Shown one piece after another: positions 29,104-36,988 of a DNA stretch of 58,703 nt. Made by a program: the position numbers and the translations under genes. How positions within the stretch are numbered: the stretch's first letter is position 1; each line of letters opens with the position of its first letter. The DNA comes from an uncultured Lachnospiraceae bacterium (GTDB lineage: Bacteria > Bacillota > Clostridia > Lachnospirales > Lachnospiraceae), in NCBI GenBank assembly GCA_945913255.1, contig CAMEDC010000013.1, forward strand, positions 1 to 58,703, given 5' to 3'. Below the pieces are notes generated by a model. It made no database searches, was not told the origin of the DNA, and was given only the letters and a program-made list of their open reading frames with translations.

Positions 29104-29126
29104 ACCCCGGCATTTGCCGGGGTTTT
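29104..29126 (+). terminator. Intrinsic terminator after clpX
   Basis: CCCCGGCA pairs perfectly with TGCCGGGG around a 2-base loop and is followed by TTTT. Confidence 0.85.
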
Positions 29127-29607
29127 CGATTATCCAAATCGGCAGTTCGTTCTCAGGGGTGCCCTTTGAGAAGGGCCCCATGCAGGTCCCCTCGGTTAAA
29201 ATTTATCTCTGGGTGTTGCTCAGATCTGGCTTCGCCGGAAGGCAGGATAGGCGGCGGAATTTATGATTCCATGGACTATAAAGCGACTGCGGGACGGTTG
29301 TTGTTCCATGCTAAGACCAGACCCCAGTATAATGTCATTTCAAGGATTACTCTGTTGTATGGTAAATTGTAGAAACTTCAGGTGCAGGAGCCGTAAATAT
29401 TTATAAAAGAGAATCTATTTTAGGAAAACAATGGTATAGACCTCCGGAACAAGGGAATTGCGTTCAAAAGGGAATTTTTTTGAAAATAATAGCATATAGA
29501 TATATATTTAGTCAGTATCAAAACCTTCGGGAAATAAACTTTCGAAAAAATATACAGGTGTGCTTCAATTAAAAATTTAGGTTCTATGGTTTTATTTAAA
29601 AATGCTC
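29127..29607 (+). other. Gene-free stretch, possible decayed coding remnant
   Basis: No gene is supported here. A 99-codon frame (29073-29372) has no ribosome binding site, starts inside the repeats and crosses the clpX terminator, so it is unlikely to be translated as such. Its last 40 codons read sensibly (ending RITLLYGKL) and could be a leftover fragment, but I do not recognise it. A small hairpin (GCCCTT/AAGGGC) lies near 29160. From about 29400 the sequence becomes AT-rich and leads into the metal-responsive promoter. Confidence 0.4.
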
Positions 29608-29638
29608 TTGACAATCACGGAATCCATGGTAATATAAT
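29608..29638 (+). promoter_or_regulatory. Promoter of the metal-export genes
   Basis: TTGACA at 29608-29613 and TATAAT at 29633-29638 are both perfect but 19 bases apart, longer than the optimum. Long spacers are known in promoters of metal-responsive operons, where the activator or repressor alters the DNA. Confidence 0.65.
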
Positions 29639-29642
29639 CATA

Positions 29643-29656
29643 TGAACAGTCGTTCA
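29643..29656 (+). promoter_or_regulatory. Putative ArsR/SmtB-type operator
   Basis: TGAAC-AGTC-GTTCA is a perfect 5-bp inverted repeat just after the -10 box, overlapping the expected transcription start. Core and spacing resemble CzrA/CadC/SmtB operators (TGAACA with a mirrored TGTTCA-like half). A repressor bound here would be released by Zn, Cd or Pb. No ArsR-family gene is in the window. Confidence 0.55.
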
Positions 29657-29694
29657 AGTGTTTGATGAAAATAACAGAAAAAGGAGACCGGACT

Positions 29695-29916
29695 ATGAAA
29701 AAGACATATAAAATCGAAGTGGACTGCGCAAACTGTGCATTAAAGATGGAAGATGCTGCGAAGAAGACAGAAGGTGTTCAGGATGCAGCGGTAAGTTTTA
29801 TGACACAAAAAATGAAGGTTGAGTTTGCAGAGGGTGCTGATATTTCTACAGTAATGCAGGCTGTTTTAAAGGCGTGTAAGAAAGTGGAGAGCGATTGCGA
29901 AATTTTCCTGGATTAA
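29695..29916 (+). CDS. Heavy-metal-associated (HMA) domain protein
   Basis: A 73-residue protein is a single ferredoxin-like HMA domain. The metal site is CANC near residue 10 (VDCANCALKME), followed by the typical second strand VSFMTQKMKVEF. AAGGAG lies just upstream of ATG 29695; an upstream in-frame ATG at 29662 lacks one. It precedes a P-type ATPase that itself has no HMA domain, so it probably acts as the detached metal-binding domain or chaperone of that pump. It shares the promoter and operator described above. Confidence 0.88.
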   Translation: MKKTYKIEVDCANCALKMEDAAKKTEGVQDAAVSFMTQKMKVEFAEGADISTVMQAVLKACKKVESDCEIFLD

Positions 29917-29956
29917 GAAAGAGATTAGGGCAAATGAAGGCAGAGTGGGAGGCAAT

Positions 29957-31885
29957 ATGACAAAGAAACAGAAAAAGGTTTTTATTCGAATCATTATAGC
30001 GGCAGTCTTGATCGTGGTCCTTCATTTTGTACCGGTACAGGGATATCTGCGTTTTCTCCTGTACCTGATTCCTTATATGATTATCGGCTATGATATCTTG
30101 AGGAAGGCGGCATTGGGCATTGCGCACGGAGAGGTTTTTGATGAGAATTTTCTGATGGCAATTGCAACAGTGGGCGCTATGCTTCTGGGCGTTTACAATG
30201 AAGCACACGGGCAGGAAGGCGAATTCGCCGAGGGTGTGGCAGTTATGCTGTTTTATCAGATCGGAGAGCTCTTCCAGGCAGTGGCTGTGGGAAAGAGCCG
30301 CCGCAATATCAGTGCTCTGATGGATATCCGCCCCGACTATGCCAATGTCGAGAATGAGGACGGAGAACTGGAGCAGGTGGATCCCGATGAAGTGGAAATC
30401 GGTACGGTGATTGTGGTGCAGCCCGGAGAAAAAATTCCCATTGACGGTGTCATTGTATCCGGAAACTCTACTCTGAATACAGCGGCTCTGACCGGCGAGA
30501 GTGTGCCCAGAGAAGTCAGAGAGGGGCAGGAGGTAATTAGCGGCTGCGTAAACCTGACAGGACTTTTGCGTGTGGAAACCACGAAGGAATTTGGCGAATC
30601 CACGGTATCCAAAATACTGGATTTGGTGGAAAACTCCAGTATGAAGAAGTCCAAATCGGAGAATTTTATCACAAAATTTGCGAGATATTATACGCCGGCG
30701 GTGTGCTACGGAGCACTGGCACTGGCAATTGTTCCTTCTAGCATCAATATGGTAATGGGAAATCCCGCAAACTGGAGCACCTGGGTGATTCGTGCGCTGA
30801 CCTTCCTGGTAATCAGTTGTCCCTGTGCACTTGTGATTTCGATTCCTTTAAGCTTTTTCGGGGGAATCGGAGGTGCTTCCTCCTGCGGTATTTTAGTGAA
30901 GGGTTCCAATTATCTGGAGGCGTTGGCTCAGACAAAATATGTGGTATTCGACAAGACGGGAACCCTGACGAAGGGTGTATTTGAAGTAACAAAAATTTGT
31001 CCGTCGACGGAATTTCAAAATATGATTTGTGGTAAAGGATACTCGCCGGATCAGGCACTTCTGCGGTATGCGGCGTATGCGGAGAGCTATTCCAACCATC
31101 CCATCAGCAAGAGTTTAAAAGAAGCATACGGCGGGGAAATTCAGAAGACGAGTGTAACGGACGTGGAGGAAATCGGCGGGCATGGTGTCACAGCGCTTGT
31201 GGAAGGCGAGCGGGTAGCGGCAGGAAATGCGAAGTTGATGAAGAAGCTTGGTCTTACATATGAAGAAAACACAGGTGTGGGAACCGTCGTTTATCTTGCG
31301 GTGGACGGTATCTATGCCGGGTATATCCTGATATCGGATGTGGTGAAGCCGGAGGCAAAGGAAGCGATAGCTGCCCTGAAGAAGGCCGGCGTCAGAAAGA
31401 CGGTGATGCTCACCGGGGACAGTAAGGCAGTGGCGGAATATGTGTCGGATGAGCTGGGACTGGACGAGGTGAAAAGCGAACTGCTGCCTGCTGACAAGGT
31501 GAATGCGGTGGAGCAGCTTCTGGAAGAGAAGGGTGCCAGGGAAAATCTGGCGTTTGTGGGTGACGGTGTGAATGATGCGCCGGTGCTTTCCAGAGCGGAT
31601 ATCGGGGTGGCAATGGGTGCGCTTGGTTCCGATGCTGCAATCGAGGCGGCAGATATCGTTCTGATGGATGACAATCCTCGTAAGCTGGCTCTGGCGATGC
31701 AGATTTCCAGAAAGTGTCTGCGTATTGTATATGAAAATATTGTGTTTGCTCTGGCAGTAAAAGCTGTGTGCCTGCTGCTGGGAGCTCTGGGAATTGCCGG
31801 CATGTGGCTTGCCATTTTTGCGGATGTAGGAGTTATGGTGCTTGCGGTGCTGAATGCGATTCGCTGCCTGAAGGTGAAGGCATAG
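29957..31885 (+). CDS. P1B-type Zn/Cd/Pb-exporting ATPase
   Basis: The 642-residue cation pump shows TGES in the actuator domain, the intramembrane metal site CPC (SCPCALVISIPLSFFGG), the phosphorylated aspartate DKTGTLTKG, MLTGD, and GDGVNDAPVL. The conserved aspartate in the last membrane segment (AIFADVGVMVLAVLNA) matches ZntA/CadA-type pumps rather than copper pumps. The usual N-terminal HMA domain is missing; it is supplied by the separate gene just upstream. ATG 29957 with GGGAGG is preferred over GTG 29945. Zinc, cadmium or lead export is expected; the exact metal is not proven by sequence. Confidence 0.93.
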   Translation: MTKKQKKVFIRIIIAAVLIVVLHFVPVQGYLRFLLYLIPYMIIGYDILRKAALGIAHGEVFDENFLMAIATVGAMLLGVYNEAHGQEGEFAEGVAVMLFYQIGELFQAVAVGKSRRNISALMDIRPDYANVENEDGELEQVDPDEVEIGTVIVVQPGEKIPIDGVIVSGNSTLNTAALTGESVPREVREGQEVISGCVNLTGLLRVETTKEFGESTVSKILDLVENSSMKKSKSENFITKFARYYTPAVCYGALALAIVPSSINMVMGNPANWSTWVIRALTFLVISCPCALVISIPLSFFGGIGGASSCGILVKGSNYLEALAQTKYVVFDKTGTLTKGVFEVTKICPSTEFQNMICGKGYSPDQALLRYAAYAESYSNHPISKSLKEAYGGEIQKTSVTDVEEIGGHGVTALVEGERVAAGNAKLMKKLGLTYEENTGVGTVVYLAVDGIYAGYILISDVVKPEAKEAIAALKKAGVRKTVMLTGDSKAVAEYVSDELGLDEVKSELLPADKVNAVEQLLEEKGARENLAFVGDGVNDAPVLSRADIGVAMGALGSDAAIEAADIVLMDDNPRKLALAMQISRKCLRIVYENIVFALAVKAVCLLLGALGIAGMWLAIFADVGVMVLAVLNAIRCLKVKA

Positions 31886-31966
31886 TATCCCCGGAAGTGA
31901 AGCTGACTGAGCGAGCAGGCAGTCTGAGAACGAAGGAGCCAGTGGTTCAAGACCCGAAAAAATGAG

Positions 31967-31995
31967 TTGACGGCGCAGACAAAAAAGTGCAAAAT
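31967..31995 (+). promoter_or_regulatory. Possible promoter for cobalamin-related pair
   Basis: TTGACG at 31967-31972 and CAAAAT at 31990-31995 are 17 bases apart, 20 bases before the start codon at 32015. The short leader leaves no room for a cobalamin riboswitch downstream of it. Confidence 0.4.
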
Positions 31996-32014
31996 AGGCG
32001 TGAAGGAGAACGCC

Positions 32015-32719
32015 ATGCAAGCTTTTTTTACGGATTTGCTGCAAAATTTTACAGGTGAGCATTTTTTGCGGGGTGTCTGCGGAAAATATCACTATCAGGA
32101 TACGGACTATCAAAGCCTGTTGGAAACGGCAGAGCATATGCTTCCCCTAATGGAGGAGCAGGCCTGCTGGAATCACAGGCTTTTTGAGTTGCCTGGGGAG
32201 CAGGAGCGCTCTTCCGAAAAGTATACAGAGGCGGCTATCACACTGGGAGAGGGACTTGACAGACTTCAGGAGGAATATGCCGGGAAAGGGCTCTTAAGCG
32301 AGTGCTATATGGTGGAGACGCTGGCCAGTGAACTGTTGCTGCAGGCGTATGGTGCTTACAACAGGCAGGTGGCAGAGAAAACGGACTATCATGTGGCGCG
32401 GTATCACTTCCCGGGCAGCGAGGAGGCATATCCCCTCAGCATGCTGCCCAAACTTCTGGAACGGCTGGAAATGCCGGTTTTCTGCAATGAAGCTTTTTGC
32501 ATGGCACCGAAAAAGAGTGTGGCTTTTATAGCGGAATTGACAGCGGAGGAAACGGTGCGATGCCCGGGCATCTGTGTTGGGTGTAAGGGACCTGCCGGAA
32601 GAAATTGTCCGAACCGTATGGAGGAAAGCCAGCAGCTGAGCCGCCTTATTGCGGATATGACGGATTTGCCTTTAAGCTACGGTTACAGCAGAATATTCGG
32701 AAGGAGGCAGGGAGGTTGA
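32015..32719 (+). CDS. MetH reactivation-domain-like protein
   Basis: A 234-residue protein whose C-terminal half resembles the AdoMet-binding activation domain of cobalamin-dependent methionine synthase. The pattern HVARYHFPGSEEAYPLS, a run of conserved leucines, then NEAFCMAPKKSVAFIAEL corresponds to the RYSFGYP and LTES...P..SVSG parts of that domain. A cysteine cluster (CPGICVGCKGPAGRNCPNR) near the end could hold a metal or Fe-S cluster, as in corrinoid-reducing activators. ATG 32015 has GAAGGAG before it. It overlaps a corrinoid adenosyltransferase gene, which supports a B12-related role. The precise client enzyme is unknown. Confidence 0.65.
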   Translation: MQAFFTDLLQNFTGEHFLRGVCGKYHYQDTDYQSLLETAEHMLPLMEEQACWNHRLFELPGEQERSSEKYTEAAITLGEGLDRLQEEYAGKGLLSECYMVETLASELLLQAYGAYNRQVAEKTDYHVARYHFPGSEEAYPLSMLPKLLERLEMPVFCNEAFCMAPKKSVAFIAELTAEETVRCPGICVGCKGPAGRNCPNRMEESQQLSRLIADMTDLPLSYGYSRIFGRRQGG

Positions 32720-33234
32720 TTCATCTATATACCGGAGACGGAAAGGGAAAGACAACGGCTTCCATTGGCCTGGCAGTAAGGGCGGCAGGACGGGAGCTTC
32801 GTGTAATTTTTGCCCAGTTTATGAAGGGTAACGATACAGGTGAACTGTATGCTCTGCAACAACTTTCCCATGTAAAAATACTGCGCAGTGCGAAGGACTT
32901 TGGCTTCTACAGTTCCATGACCGATGCGGATAAGCGGGAACTGACGGAGATTCATAATCAAATTCTGGATGGTTTGATTCGGGCGGTGGAAGCAGGAGAC
33001 TGCGATATGATTGTGATGGACGAGGTTACTTATCCTATCAACTGGAAGCTGTTTGACCTGCAAAAACTGAAGCGGCTGCTGGAGCTGTGCGTAGCTTCTG
33101 GTCCGGAGCTGGTTATGACCGGCCGGGATGCCGCAGCATTTTTGTGGGAGCGGGCAGATTACATTACGGAGATGGAATGCCGCAGACATCCTTATGAGAA
33201 GGGGGTACAGGCAAGGCGTGGCATTGAGTTTTAG
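32716..33234 (+). CDS. Cob(I)yrinic acid a,c-diamide adenosyltransferase (CobA/BtuR type)
   Basis: This enzyme adds the adenosyl group to corrinoids. Its 172 residues begin IHLYTGDGKGKTTASIG with the P-loop, and contain VIFAQFMKGNDTGE and VMDEVTYPINWKLFD (Walker B region), all typical of CobA/CobO/BtuR. I choose TTG 32716, inside the TTGA overlap with the upstream stop and preceded by GGAGGCAGGGAGG. The longer frame from 32605 lies within the upstream gene and adds residues foreign to the family. The 4-base overlap implies translational coupling. Confidence 0.9.
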   Translation: MIHLYTGDGKGKTTASIGLAVRAAGRELRVIFAQFMKGNDTGELYALQQLSHVKILRSAKDFGFYSSMTDADKRELTEIHNQILDGLIRAVEAGDCDMIVMDEVTYPINWKLFDLQKLKRLLELCVASGPELVMTGRDAAAFLWERADYITEMECRRHPYEKGVQARRGIEF

Positions 33235-33297
33235 GTGGCAGTATCACGGACAATCGTATCTGCATACAATGAAACAGAGGAGAAAGGATATCAGAGG

Positions 33298-34074
33298 ATG
33301 AAAGATTATTTTATTATATTAATTCCCTTCCTGGGGACGGCACTCGGTTCAGCCATGGTCTTTTTGATGAAAAAAGAGATGAACGGGAAGCTGGAGAAGC
33401 TGCTGCTGGGGTTTGCATCAGGTGTTATGATTGCTGCCTCCGTGTGGTCGCTTTTGATTCCGGCGATTGAAATGTCGGAGGAACAGGGTGGAATAGAATG
33501 GCTCCCTGCCACAGTGGGATTCCTGCTCGGCATGGGGTTTCTTCTGCTGCTCGACAGTTTGATTCCGCATCTGCATATGGATAGCGAGAAACCGGAAGGT
33601 ATCCAGTCCGGTCTGGGAAAGACGACCATGCTGGTTCTGGCAGTGACTTTGCACAATCTGCCGGAGGGACTTGCGGTCGGTGTCACTTTTGCGGGAGCAC
33701 TGCTCGGGAATGCGGGAATTACCATGGCGGGAGCTCTGGCACTGGCGGTGGGAATTGCCATTCAGAATTTCCCGGAAGGTGCCATTATTTCCATGCCGCT
33801 GCGCGGAGCGGGTGCATCCAGAAAGAAGGCTTTTCTGTATGGTGTTCTGTCCGGTGTAGTGGAGCCCATAGGCTCTGTCATTACCATCCTGCTGGCATCG
33901 AAGGTGATCCCGATTCTGCCCTATCTGCTGGCGTTTGCGGCAGGGGCCATGATTTATGTGGTGGTGGAGGAACTGATTCCCGAGACACAGTCCGGCGAGC
34001 ATACGAATGTTGGGATTGTGGGGGTGGCAATCGGGTTTGCACTGATGATGGTACTGGATGTGGCGTTGGGATAA
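33298..34074 (+). CDS. ZIP-family metal transporter
   Basis: The 258-residue protein has about eight membrane segments. The two ZIP metal-site helices are clear: TLHNLPEGLAVGV in the fourth and AIQNFPEGAIISMPL in the fifth. It resembles GufA/ZupT-like transporters, which usually bring zinc or other divalent metals into the cytoplasm. ATG 33298 is preferred, with AGAAAGGA upstream and a proper membrane start; the frame open from 33235 only adds a polar stretch. It lies 1.4 kb after a Zn/Cd exporter but in a separate group with the cobalamin genes, so shared control is not shown. Confidence 0.9.
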   Translation: MKDYFIILIPFLGTALGSAMVFLMKKEMNGKLEKLLLGFASGVMIAASVWSLLIPAIEMSEEQGGIEWLPATVGFLLGMGFLLLLDSLIPHLHMDSEKPEGIQSGLGKTTMLVLAVTLHNLPEGLAVGVTFAGALLGNAGITMAGALALAVGIAIQNFPEGAIISMPLRGAGASRKKAFLYGVLSGVVEPIGSVITILLASKVIPILPYLLAFAAGAMIYVVVEELIPETQSGEHTNVGIVGVAIGFALMMVLDVALG

Positions 34075-34150
34075 AAAACGCTTCGCATATTTGGAAGAAT
34101 GGCTTAGGGGTAGGAAACTGCAGAGAAAGATTTGCAAAAGGAGAAGACAG

Positions 34151-34879
34151 ATGAAATTGGTGATTATCAGGCATGGGGATCCGGATTATGAGAAGGATTC
34201 CCTGACAGAGAAAGGGTGGCGAGAGGCAAAGCTCCTGGCAGAACGGATTTCCAAACTGGAGGTGAAGGATTTCTATGTGTCCCCTCTTGGAAGGGCGAAG
34301 GACACGGCATCCCTGACTCTACAGAAAATGGGTAGAACTGCCACAGAGTGCGACTGGCTGCGGGAGTTTCCGCCCCAAATTTTTAGACCGGATGTAGAGG
34401 ACCGGAGAATCATTGCCTGGGACTGGTTGCCGGAAGATTGGACAGCAGATGCCAGGTACTTTGACAGAAACGCCTGGTGTCAGACGGAAATCATGAAGGA
34501 GGGCGGTGTGGACAAGGCATACCGCTATGTGACGGAAAACCTGGACAAGCTGCTGGAGGAGCACGGTTATGTGCGTGATGGTGAGATTTATCGTGCTGTA
34601 CATGCCAACAGGGACACAATTGTCTTTTTCTGTCACTTTGGGCTGGAGTGCGTGCTGCTCTCCCATCTGATGAATGTCTCGCCCATGATTTTGTGGCACC
34701 ATGCCTGTGCAGCACCCACTGCCGTGACGACTCTGGTGACAGAGGAGCGCAGGCAGGGAAAGGCAGTTTTCCGAATGAGCAGCTTCGGAGACATTTCTCA
34801 TTTGTATGTCGGCAACGAGGAGCCTTCCTTCCAGGCAAGGTTCTGCGAGACCTTTGACAGCGATGAAAGGCACGACTAG
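34151..34879 (+). CDS. Histidine phosphatase (phosphoglycerate mutase-like) family protein
   Basis: A 242-residue member of the histidine phosphatase superfamily. The catalytic RHG motif is at the start (VIIRHGDPDYEKDSLTEKG), with the second arginine region VSPLGRAKDTASLTL and a late histidine in FFCHFGLECVLLS. The substrate is not evident from sequence. ATG 34151 follows AAAAGGAGAAGACAG. The frame open back to 34058 overlaps the end of the ZIP gene and is not supported. A strong terminator follows. Confidence 0.85.
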   Translation: MKLVIIRHGDPDYEKDSLTEKGWREAKLLAERISKLEVKDFYVSPLGRAKDTASLTLQKMGRTATECDWLREFPPQIFRPDVEDRRIIAWDWLPEDWTADARYFDRNAWCQTEIMKEGGVDKAYRYVTENLDKLLEEHGYVRDGEIYRAVHANRDTIVFFCHFGLECVLLSHLMNVSPMILWHHACAAPTAVTTLVTEERRQGKAVFRMSSFGDISHLYVGNEEPSFQARFCETFDSDERHD

Positions 34880-34945
34880 AACTGATTGAGCTGGAAGAAG
34901 AAACTATCAGTACAATGGTACAAATCAGAGAGGAAAAATTTCTAC

Positions 34946-34971
34946 CCCCGGAGAACATCTCCGGGGATTTT
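34946..34971 (+). terminator. Intrinsic terminator after histidine phosphatase gene
   Basis: CCCCGGAGA pairs perfectly with TCTCCGGGG around a 3-base loop, followed by ATTTT. Confidence 0.88.
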
Positions 34972-35041
34972 CTATGCAAAAAAGTGAAAAGTATGGCAAC
35001 TGCACTTTGGCGGCAGAAATGTGCATCTTATGGGTTTTCGC

Positions 35042-35069
35042 TTGAAGAGGCTTCTAAATCTGTTAAAAT
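35042..35069 (+). promoter_or_regulatory. Promoter for LytTR operon
   Basis: TTGAAG at 35042-35047 and TAAAAT at 35064-35069 are 16 bases apart, about 85 bases before the LytTR start codon. Confidence 0.55.
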
Positions 35070-35154
35070 AAAATAGAAAGCAATAAAAAATTGTTATCTG
35101 GATTGTGATGAAAGAAAGTACAGGTAGCATAGACAGAGTGGAAAGGAAACGGGC

Positions 35155-35610
35155 ATGAAACTGACGATGAACAGGATTACGGAAGGCTGTGATGAGGTGA
35201 TTATCCGTTACAGGGAAATGACACCGCAGCTGGAAGCTATCGTATCCATTGTACAGGGGACGGAGCAGAGGCTTTCGGGAACCGTGGAGAAAGAAAAGGT
35301 GCTGGTTTCTCCGGAGGAAATCCTTTATCTGGAGAGTGTGGACGGGGTGACATGGGCGTATCTGCCGGATAAGCTGTGCCGTCTGGGGCAAAGCCTGGGT
35401 GAACTTGCTGCGCTCTATGCCGGCAGAGGTTTTTTTCGCTGTTCCAAGTCCATGGTGCTGAATATCCGAAGAATAGAGCGGTTGAAAAGTGAACCGGGAA
35501 ATCGCATCCGCGCTACCATGGAAAACGGGGAACAGGTGATGATATCGAGAAAATATGCGGGGCAGCTGAGACAAATTCTGAGAGGAGGAGCCGACAATGA
35601 AGAAGAGTAA
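35155..35610 (+). CDS. LytTR DNA-binding regulator
   Basis: A 151-residue stand-alone regulator. The C-terminal part (about 50-148) is a LytTR domain: VSPEEILYLESVDGVTWAYL, FRCSKSMVLNIRRIERL, and MENGEQVMISRKYAGQL. There is no receiver domain; the N-terminal 45 residues are short and alpha/beta. ATG 35155 follows AAAGGAAACGGG. The stop overlaps the next gene by 14 bases. In Firmicutes such regulators are regularly paired with a DUF3021 membrane protein that inhibits them, and they control the adjacent ABC transporter and their own promoter. Confidence 0.9.
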   Translation: MKLTMNRITEGCDEVIIRYREMTPQLEAIVSIVQGTEQRLSGTVEKEKVLVSPEEILYLESVDGVTWAYLPDKLCRLGQSLGELAALYAGRGFFRCSKSMVLNIRRIERLKSEPGNRIRATMENGEQVMISRKYAGQLRQILRGGADNEEE

Positions 35611-36154
35611 ATCAGGGCAGGAATGCAGGAGAAAATCGGGACAGGAATGCAGGAGTAGATTGGGAGTGGATGGCAAGCGTAAATTCATACAGGGATTCAA
35701 ACATTACTTCTCCACGGAAATTGCCATAGAATACAAAGCCAGCCTGTATTTTTATGCCATTGTGTTCTTTTACTGTGTCTTTCTTGCAAGCAAGGGAAAG
35801 TTTCAGGCATCCGTACTTCATATGGCGGAGATGATTCTGACAACCTATCTGATGGGATATCTGCAGGTTTATCTTCTTAGAAATTTTGATGAGGCGGAGA
35901 GTATGGGAAAAAGAGAAGCTGCTTATACTCTTTTTTGCTCGGTGCTATATACGGGTGCATCCTGGCTGTTCGGATGGTTTGATAAAAACCTTGCGGCAAC
36001 CCTGATTTTCCTCGGATTTATTGCATTCGCATATTGGTGTGTTTACCTTATTAACAAGATAAAACGCAAAATCGATACGGAAAATCTGAACAATATGCTG
36101 ACGGAATATAAGAAAGCAGGGAACTTTATGTGCGTGGACAGGAGGAGTGAATAA
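35597..36154 (+). CDS. DUF3021 membrane protein, LytTR partner
   Basis: A 185-residue protein with four predicted membrane segments (about 55-70, 75-97, 112-128 and 134-155) fits the DUF3021 family, commonly encoded after a LytTR regulator. The N-terminus contains a short in-frame duplication (KSGQECRRKSGQECRSR). ATG 35597 lies within the end of the LytTR gene behind GAGGAGGAG. The likely role is to hold or modulate the regulator at the membrane, by analogy with LytTR regulatory systems. Confidence 0.82.
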   Translation: MKKSKSGQECRRKSGQECRSRLGVDGKRKFIQGFKHYFSTEIAIEYKASLYFYAIVFFYCVFLASKGKFQASVLHMAEMILTTYLMGYLQVYLLRNFDEAESMGKREAAYTLFCSVLYTGASWLFGWFDKNLAATLIFLGFIAFAYWCVYLINKIKRKIDTENLNNMLTEYKKAGNFMCVDRRSE

Positions 36155-36156
36155 AT

Positions 36157-36987
36157 ATGAATGCAATTGAAATCAGGCAACTTACCAAGAACTACGGAAA
36201 ACATCGCGGCGTGCAGGATGTATCCCTGACGGTGGCGGAGGGAGACATTTTCGGATTCTTAGGACCAAACGGTGCAGGAAAGTCTACCACTATCCGCAGT
36301 ATGCTGGGGATGCTTCACTTTGAACAGGGGGAAATCACTCTGCTGGGGATGGACAGCCGAACGAAGCAGAAGGAAATATTAAAATATACGGGATATATGC
36401 CGTCTGAAGCGGCTTTTTATCCGGGGATGCGCGCGAAAGAGGTAATCCGCTTTGCGGCGGATGCCAGGGGCATGGACTGCCGGGAAGAAGCGGAACGGTT
36501 ATGTGAAATACTGGAAGTGGACGGTGCCAAAAAGATAGAAGAACTGTCCTTGGGAAACCGTAAAAAAATCAGTATTGTCTGTGCCATGCAGCATCAGCCC
36601 CAACTACTGATTCTGGATGAGCCCACATCGGGACTGGATCCTTTGATGCAGGAGGCCTTTTTCAAACTGCTTCTGGAATATAACAGCCGGGGCACTACGA
36701 TTTTTTTGTCCTCCCATGTGCTTTCCGAGGTGAAGCGTTACTGCAGGAATGCAGCCATCATTCGGGAAGGACGGATTATCAGAACGGATACGGTGGAAAA
36801 TCTGTCAAAATCAAATATGCGTCGTGTTAAACTGGTGGAAAACGGGAAAGAACAGGAATTTACCTATACGGGAAGTATGAAGGAACTGATTGGGCAGTTA
36901 TCGGGCAGAGATATTGAAGACCTGCTGATTCAGGAGCCCACGCTGGATGAACTCTTCATGCACTATTATGAGAAGGAGGAAGCCTGA
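36157..36987 (+). CDS. ABC transporter ATPase
   Basis: A 276-residue drug/antibiotic-type ABC ATPase. Walker A GPNGAGKST, Q-loop region YMPSEAAFYPGM, Walker B LLILDEPTSGLDP and H-loop LSSHVLSEV are clear. The signature is unusual: LSLGNRKKISIV instead of LSGGQ, a variation seen in this family. A C-terminal part (from about 215) resembles the extra region of bacitracin-type ATPases. It follows DUF3021 by 2 bases and precedes its permease by 1 base. The transported compound is unknown; export or resistance is the usual role. Confidence 0.92.
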   Translation: MNAIEIRQLTKNYGKHRGVQDVSLTVAEGDIFGFLGPNGAGKSTTIRSMLGMLHFEQGEITLLGMDSRTKQKEILKYTGYMPSEAAFYPGMRAKEVIRFAADARGMDCREEAERLCEILEVDGAKKIEELSLGNRKKISIVCAMQHQPQLLILDEPTSGLDPLMQEAFFKLLLEYNSRGTTIFLSSHVLSEVKRYCRNAAIIREGRIIRTDTVENLSKSNMRRVKLVENGKEQEFTYTGSMKELIGQLSGRDIEDLLIQEPTLDELFMHYYEKEEA

Positions 36988-36988
36988 T

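Noticed and set aside
29073..29372. 99-codon ORF after clpX
   Set aside because: No ribosome binding site, spans a strong terminator, and no recognisable domain; kept only as a possible remnant.
31886..32014. Cobalamin riboswitch before the B12-related pair
   Set aside because: A GCCAGTGG string is not enough; the B12-box and conserved core are absent and a promoter lies close to the start codon.
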